A stretch of 7,455 bases of DNA, taken from contig JAGOCN010000076.1 in NCBI GenBank assembly GCA_017998735.1, positions 1 to 7,455 of the forward strand, in the 5' to 3' direction. How positions within the stretch are numbered: position 1 is the first letter of the stretch; the number at the start of each line of letters is the position of its first letter. The notes beneath the pieces were generated by a model. The model did not search any database, had not been told where the DNA came from, and worked only from the letters and a program-made list of their open reading frames with translations. The DNA is from Giesbergeria sp. (lineage in GTDB: Bacteria; Pseudomonadota; Gammaproteobacteria; Burkholderiales; Burkholderiaceae_C). Made by a program: the position numbers and the translations under genes. Shown here one piece after another: positions 4,946 to 7,455 of this stretch.

Positions 4946-7455
4946 GTGCGTCTCAACTCCATCAAGCTGTCCGGCTTCAAGTCGTTTGCCGAACCGACCA
5001 ACTTCCTGCTGCCCGGCCAGCTGGTGGGCGTGGTCGGGCCGAACGGCTGCGGCAAGTCGAACATCATGGACGCGGTGCGCTGGGTGCTGGGCGAATCGAA
5101 GGCCAGCGAGCTGCGCGGCGAATCGATGCAGGACGTGATCTTCAGCGGCACCACCACGCGCAAACAGGCCAGCCGCGCCAGCGTGGAGCTGGTGTTTGAA
5201 AACCACGACCACCGCGCCGGCGGCCAGTGGAGCCAGTACCTGGAAATTGCGGTCAAGCGCGTGCTGACCCGCGACGGCACCAGCAGCTACTACATCAACA
5301 ACCAGCCGGTGCGCCGGCGCGATGTGCAGGACGTGTTTCTGGGCACGGGCCTCGGGCCGCGTGCCTACGCCATCATTGGGCAGGGCACGATCAGCCGCAT
5401 CATTGAAAGCCGGCCTGAAGAGCTGCGGCTGTTTCTGGAAGAGGCCGCTGGCGTCTCCAAATACAAGGAGCGCCGCCGCGAGACCGAAAACCGCCTGGCC
5501 GGCACGCGCGAGAACCTGACCCGCGTCGAAGACATCCTGCGCGAACTGAACCTGAACCTGGAAAAGCTCACGCTGCAGGCCGAGGTGGCGCAGCAGTACC
5601 ACGCGCTCCACGCCGAGGCCACGCTCAGGCAGCACCAGCAGTGGTTCTTGAAACGCGCCGACGCCGAGGCCGAGCAGGCGCGGGTGCGCGCCGAAGGCCT
5701 GCAGGCGGTGAACGACCTGGAAGCGCGCACCGCCGCGCTGCGCCACACCGAGTCCACGCTGGAGGCCGTGCGCCAGGCGCACTACGCGGCCGGCGACCAT
5801 GTCAACCAGGCGCAGGCCAAACTGTATGAGAGCACCGCCGAAGTGGGCCGGCTGGAGGCCGAGATCCGCTATGTGGTGGAGGGCCGCCAGCGGGTGCAGC
5901 AGCGGCTGGTGAGCTTGGCCGAGCAGATGGCCCAGTGGTCCGACCGCAAGGACGAGGCCGAGGCCGAGCTGGAAAACCTGGCCGGCGCCGGGTTCGATGC
6001 CGAAGAGCAGGCCGAACTGCTGGCCGCGCAGGTGGAAGAGCAGTCCCTGCGCCTGCCCGACCTGGAAGACGCCCTGCGCCAGGCCCAGGGCCGGGCCAGC
6101 CAGCAGCGCGCCGCCGTGGTGCAGGTGCAGCAGCACATCCAGGTGCTGGCGGCCGAGCAGCGCGGCATGTCCGAGCAAAGCCGCCAACTGGAAACGCGCC
6201 ACGAGCGCCTGAAAAGCGACCGCAATGCGCTGGCCGCGCCCGACATGGCGCGGCTGCAGGGGTTGCATGCCGAACTGCAAACCGCCCAAGACAACGCAGA
6301 AATCACCGCCGCCCGTCTGGCCGAACTGCAGGACGCCGCGCCGCGCCTGGACGAGGAGCGCCGCACCCGCCAGCAGGCCGTGAACCACGAGGCCGCACGC
6401 CATGCCGACCTGTCGGCCCGGCGTGAGGCGCTCAAGGCATTGCAGGAAAAGCTCAAGACCTCGGACAAGCTGCAGCCCTGGCTGGCGCGGCACGGGCTGG
6501 ACGGTCTGCAGGGGCTGTGGAGCCGCATCCACGTCCAGTCCGGCTGGGAGCATGCGCTGGAGTCCGCCCTGCGCGAGCGCATTGCCGCGCTGGAAGTGGG
6601 GCGGCTGGACAGCGTGCGCGGTTTTCTGGGGGGCGGCGCGGGCGATGCGCCGCCGGCCAAGTTGGCGTTTTTCAGCGCCCCGGTGGCGGCGTTGCCCGAG
6701 GCGCCGGGCAGTCTGCCGCGCCTGGCCGACCTGCTGCGGCTGCACGACGCGGGCCTGCGCGCCGTGCTGGGCGACTGGCTGCAGGGCTGCTACACCGCGC
6801 CCACGCTGGACGAAGCTTTGAGCCTGCGCAGCCGGCTGCAGGCGGGCGAAGCCATTTACCTGCCTGCAGGCCATGTGGTGACGCAGCACAGCGTCGGGTT
6901 TTATGCGCAGGACTCCGAGCAATCGGGCCTGCTGGCGCGGGCGCAGGAAATCGAACACCTGGACAAGGAAGTGCGCGCCCAGACGCTGATTGCCGATGAG
7001 GCGCGCAACGCGCTGGCGCGTGCCGAAGCTGCGTATGCCGATGGCGCCCAGCGCCTCACCCTTCTGCGCCGCGAAGCCAGCGAGGCGCAGGCCAAGGCGC
7101 ATGCCCTGCAGGTGGAGCACCTGCGGCTGTCGCAGCTGGTGGAGCAAACCCGTGCGCGCAGCGAACAGATTGGCACCGACCTGGCCGAGGTGCAAGCGCA
7201 ACTGGAAGCGCTGCAGGAGCGCCGCGTGGACGCCGAAGCGCGCTTTGAAGAATTGGACCTGCAGTTGGCAAACACGCAGGAGCAGCATGCGCAACTGGAC
7301 GAGCGTGTGGTGGAGGCCGAGCGCCGCCTGAACGAGAGCCGCGAACAGCAGCGCCGCCTGGAGCGCCAGGCGCAGGAAGCGGTGTTTGCCCAGCGCAGCC
7401 TGCAGGCGCGCCGCGCCGAACTGGAGCGCACGCTGGCGACCGCCACCGGCCAGGC
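4946..7455 (+). CDS. smc: Chromosome segregation protein SMC, 3'-truncated
   Basis: SMC is the ATP-driven core of the bacterial condensin, which compacts and helps segregate the chromosome, usually with ScpA and ScpB. About 836 residues are visible before the edge, against roughly 1,170 in the family, so the ABC signature and Walker B are missing only because the window ends. Seen in order: the N-terminal head with MRLNSIKLSGFKSF, Walker A GPNGCGKS at 31-38, the R-loop arginine near 57 (SELRGES), the Q-loop near Q146 (IIGQGTISRIIESRPEE), and LEEAAGVSKYKERR. A long coiled coil runs from about 165 to 505. The hinge is at about 509-655, from LQPWLARHGLDGLQGLW to IYLPAGHVVTQHSVGFYAQD. The returning coiled coil follows from about 660. 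The start is GTG at 4946, matching the usual SMC N-terminus, with AGG (4937-4939) 6 nt upstream. zipA and ligA often follow in related bacteria, outside this window. Confidence 0.97.
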   Translation, partial: MRLNSIKLSGFKSFAEPTNFLLPGQLVGVVGPNGCGKSNIMDAVRWVLGESKASELRGESMQDVIFSGTTTRKQASRASVELVFENHDHRAGGQWSQYLEIAVKRVLTRDGTSSYYINNQPVRRRDVQDVFLGTGLGPRAYAIIGQGTISRIIESRPEELRLFLEEAAGVSKYKERRRETENRLAGTRENLTRVEDILRELNLNLEKLTLQAEVAQQYHALHAEATLRQHQQWFLKRADAEAEQARVRAEGLQAVNDLEARTAALRHTESTLEAVRQAHYAAGDHVNQAQAKLYESTAEVGRLEAEIRYVVEGRQRVQQRLVSLAEQMAQWSDRKDEAEAELENLAGAGFDAEEQAELLAAQVEEQSLRLPDLEDALRQAQGRASQQRAAVVQVQQHIQVLAAEQRGMSEQSRQLETRHERLKSDRNALAAPDMARLQGLHAELQTAQDNAEITAARLAELQDAAPRLDEERRTRQQAVNHEAARHADLSARREALKALQEKLKTSDKLQPWLARHGLDGLQGLWSRIHVQSGWEHALESALRERIAALEVGRLDSVRGFLGGGAGDAPPAKLAFFSAPVAALPEAPGSLPRLADLLRLHDAGLRAVLGDWLQGCYTAPTLDEALSLRSRLQAGEAIYLPAGHVVTQHSVGFYAQDSEQSGLLARAQEIEHLDKEVRAQTLIADEARNALARAEAAYADGAQRLTLLRREASEAQAKAHALQVEHLRLSQLVEQTRARSEQIGTDLAEVQAQLEALQERRVDAEARFEELDLQLANTQEQHAQLDERVVEAERRLNESREQQRRLERQAQEAVFAQRSLQARRAELERTLATATGQ

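Noticed and set aside
4844..7294. 816-codon open frame on the - strand opposite smc
   Set aside because: It is antisense to a clear SMC protein with intact motifs. The translation is a His/Gln/Leu-rich pattern typical of antisense reading of coiled-coil genes.

Overview
The window looks like chromosomal housekeeping DNA from a high-GC betaproteobacterium, most probably the family Comamonadaceae (Burkholderiales). This rests on strongly GC-ending codons, the conserved order dnaX - ybaB - recR, the style of the DnaX C-terminus and the SMC N-terminus, and two copies of a short hairpin-forming intergenic repeat of a type I associate with Comamonadaceae. No database search was possible, so the family assignment is from recognition only. 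All supported genes lie on the + strand.

Layout: (1) 1-1586, the 3' part of dnaX, the tau subunit of the DNA polymerase III clamp loader, with the ATPase domains outside the window. (2) 1587-1802, a leader holding an unusual 36-nt pure-pyrimidine tract. (3) 1803-2135, ybaB/ebfC, and 2171-2767, recR, closely spaced and probably co-transcribed. (4) 2768-2896, a spacer with a repeat that can fold into a stem followed by T-rich DNA, a likely terminator. (5) 2897-3304, a small four-helix MAPEG-family membrane protein. (6) 3305-3469, a spacer with a GC hairpin and an unusual palindromic AT/GC block. (7) About 3470-4555, a Tat-signal, NMT1/SsuA-like periplasmic binding protein with no transporter partners in view. 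(8) 4556-4945, a 390-nt gene-free region with a second repeat copy, a short palindrome, a 10-bp tandem repeat and two hairpins just before smc. (9) 4946-7455, smc, running off the right edge in the second coiled-coil arm.

Functionally, the left half is replication and recombinational repair (clamp loader, nucleoid-associated protein, RecFOR pathway) and the right end is chromosome organisation. The MAPEG protein and the binding protein are accessory genes between them with no evident link.

The most interesting signal is in dnaX. An uninterrupted run of nine A residues lies just after the domain III coding region, and both alternative reading frames stop within 16 nt of it. This is the layout expected of a site that makes a shortened, gamma-like clamp-loader subunit by transcriptional slippage or ribosomal frameshifting. 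Several other non-coding structures (pyrimidine tract, 10-bp repeats, palindromes) are reported separately with lower certainty. I saw no mobile element, CRISPR array, tRNA or rRNA gene.
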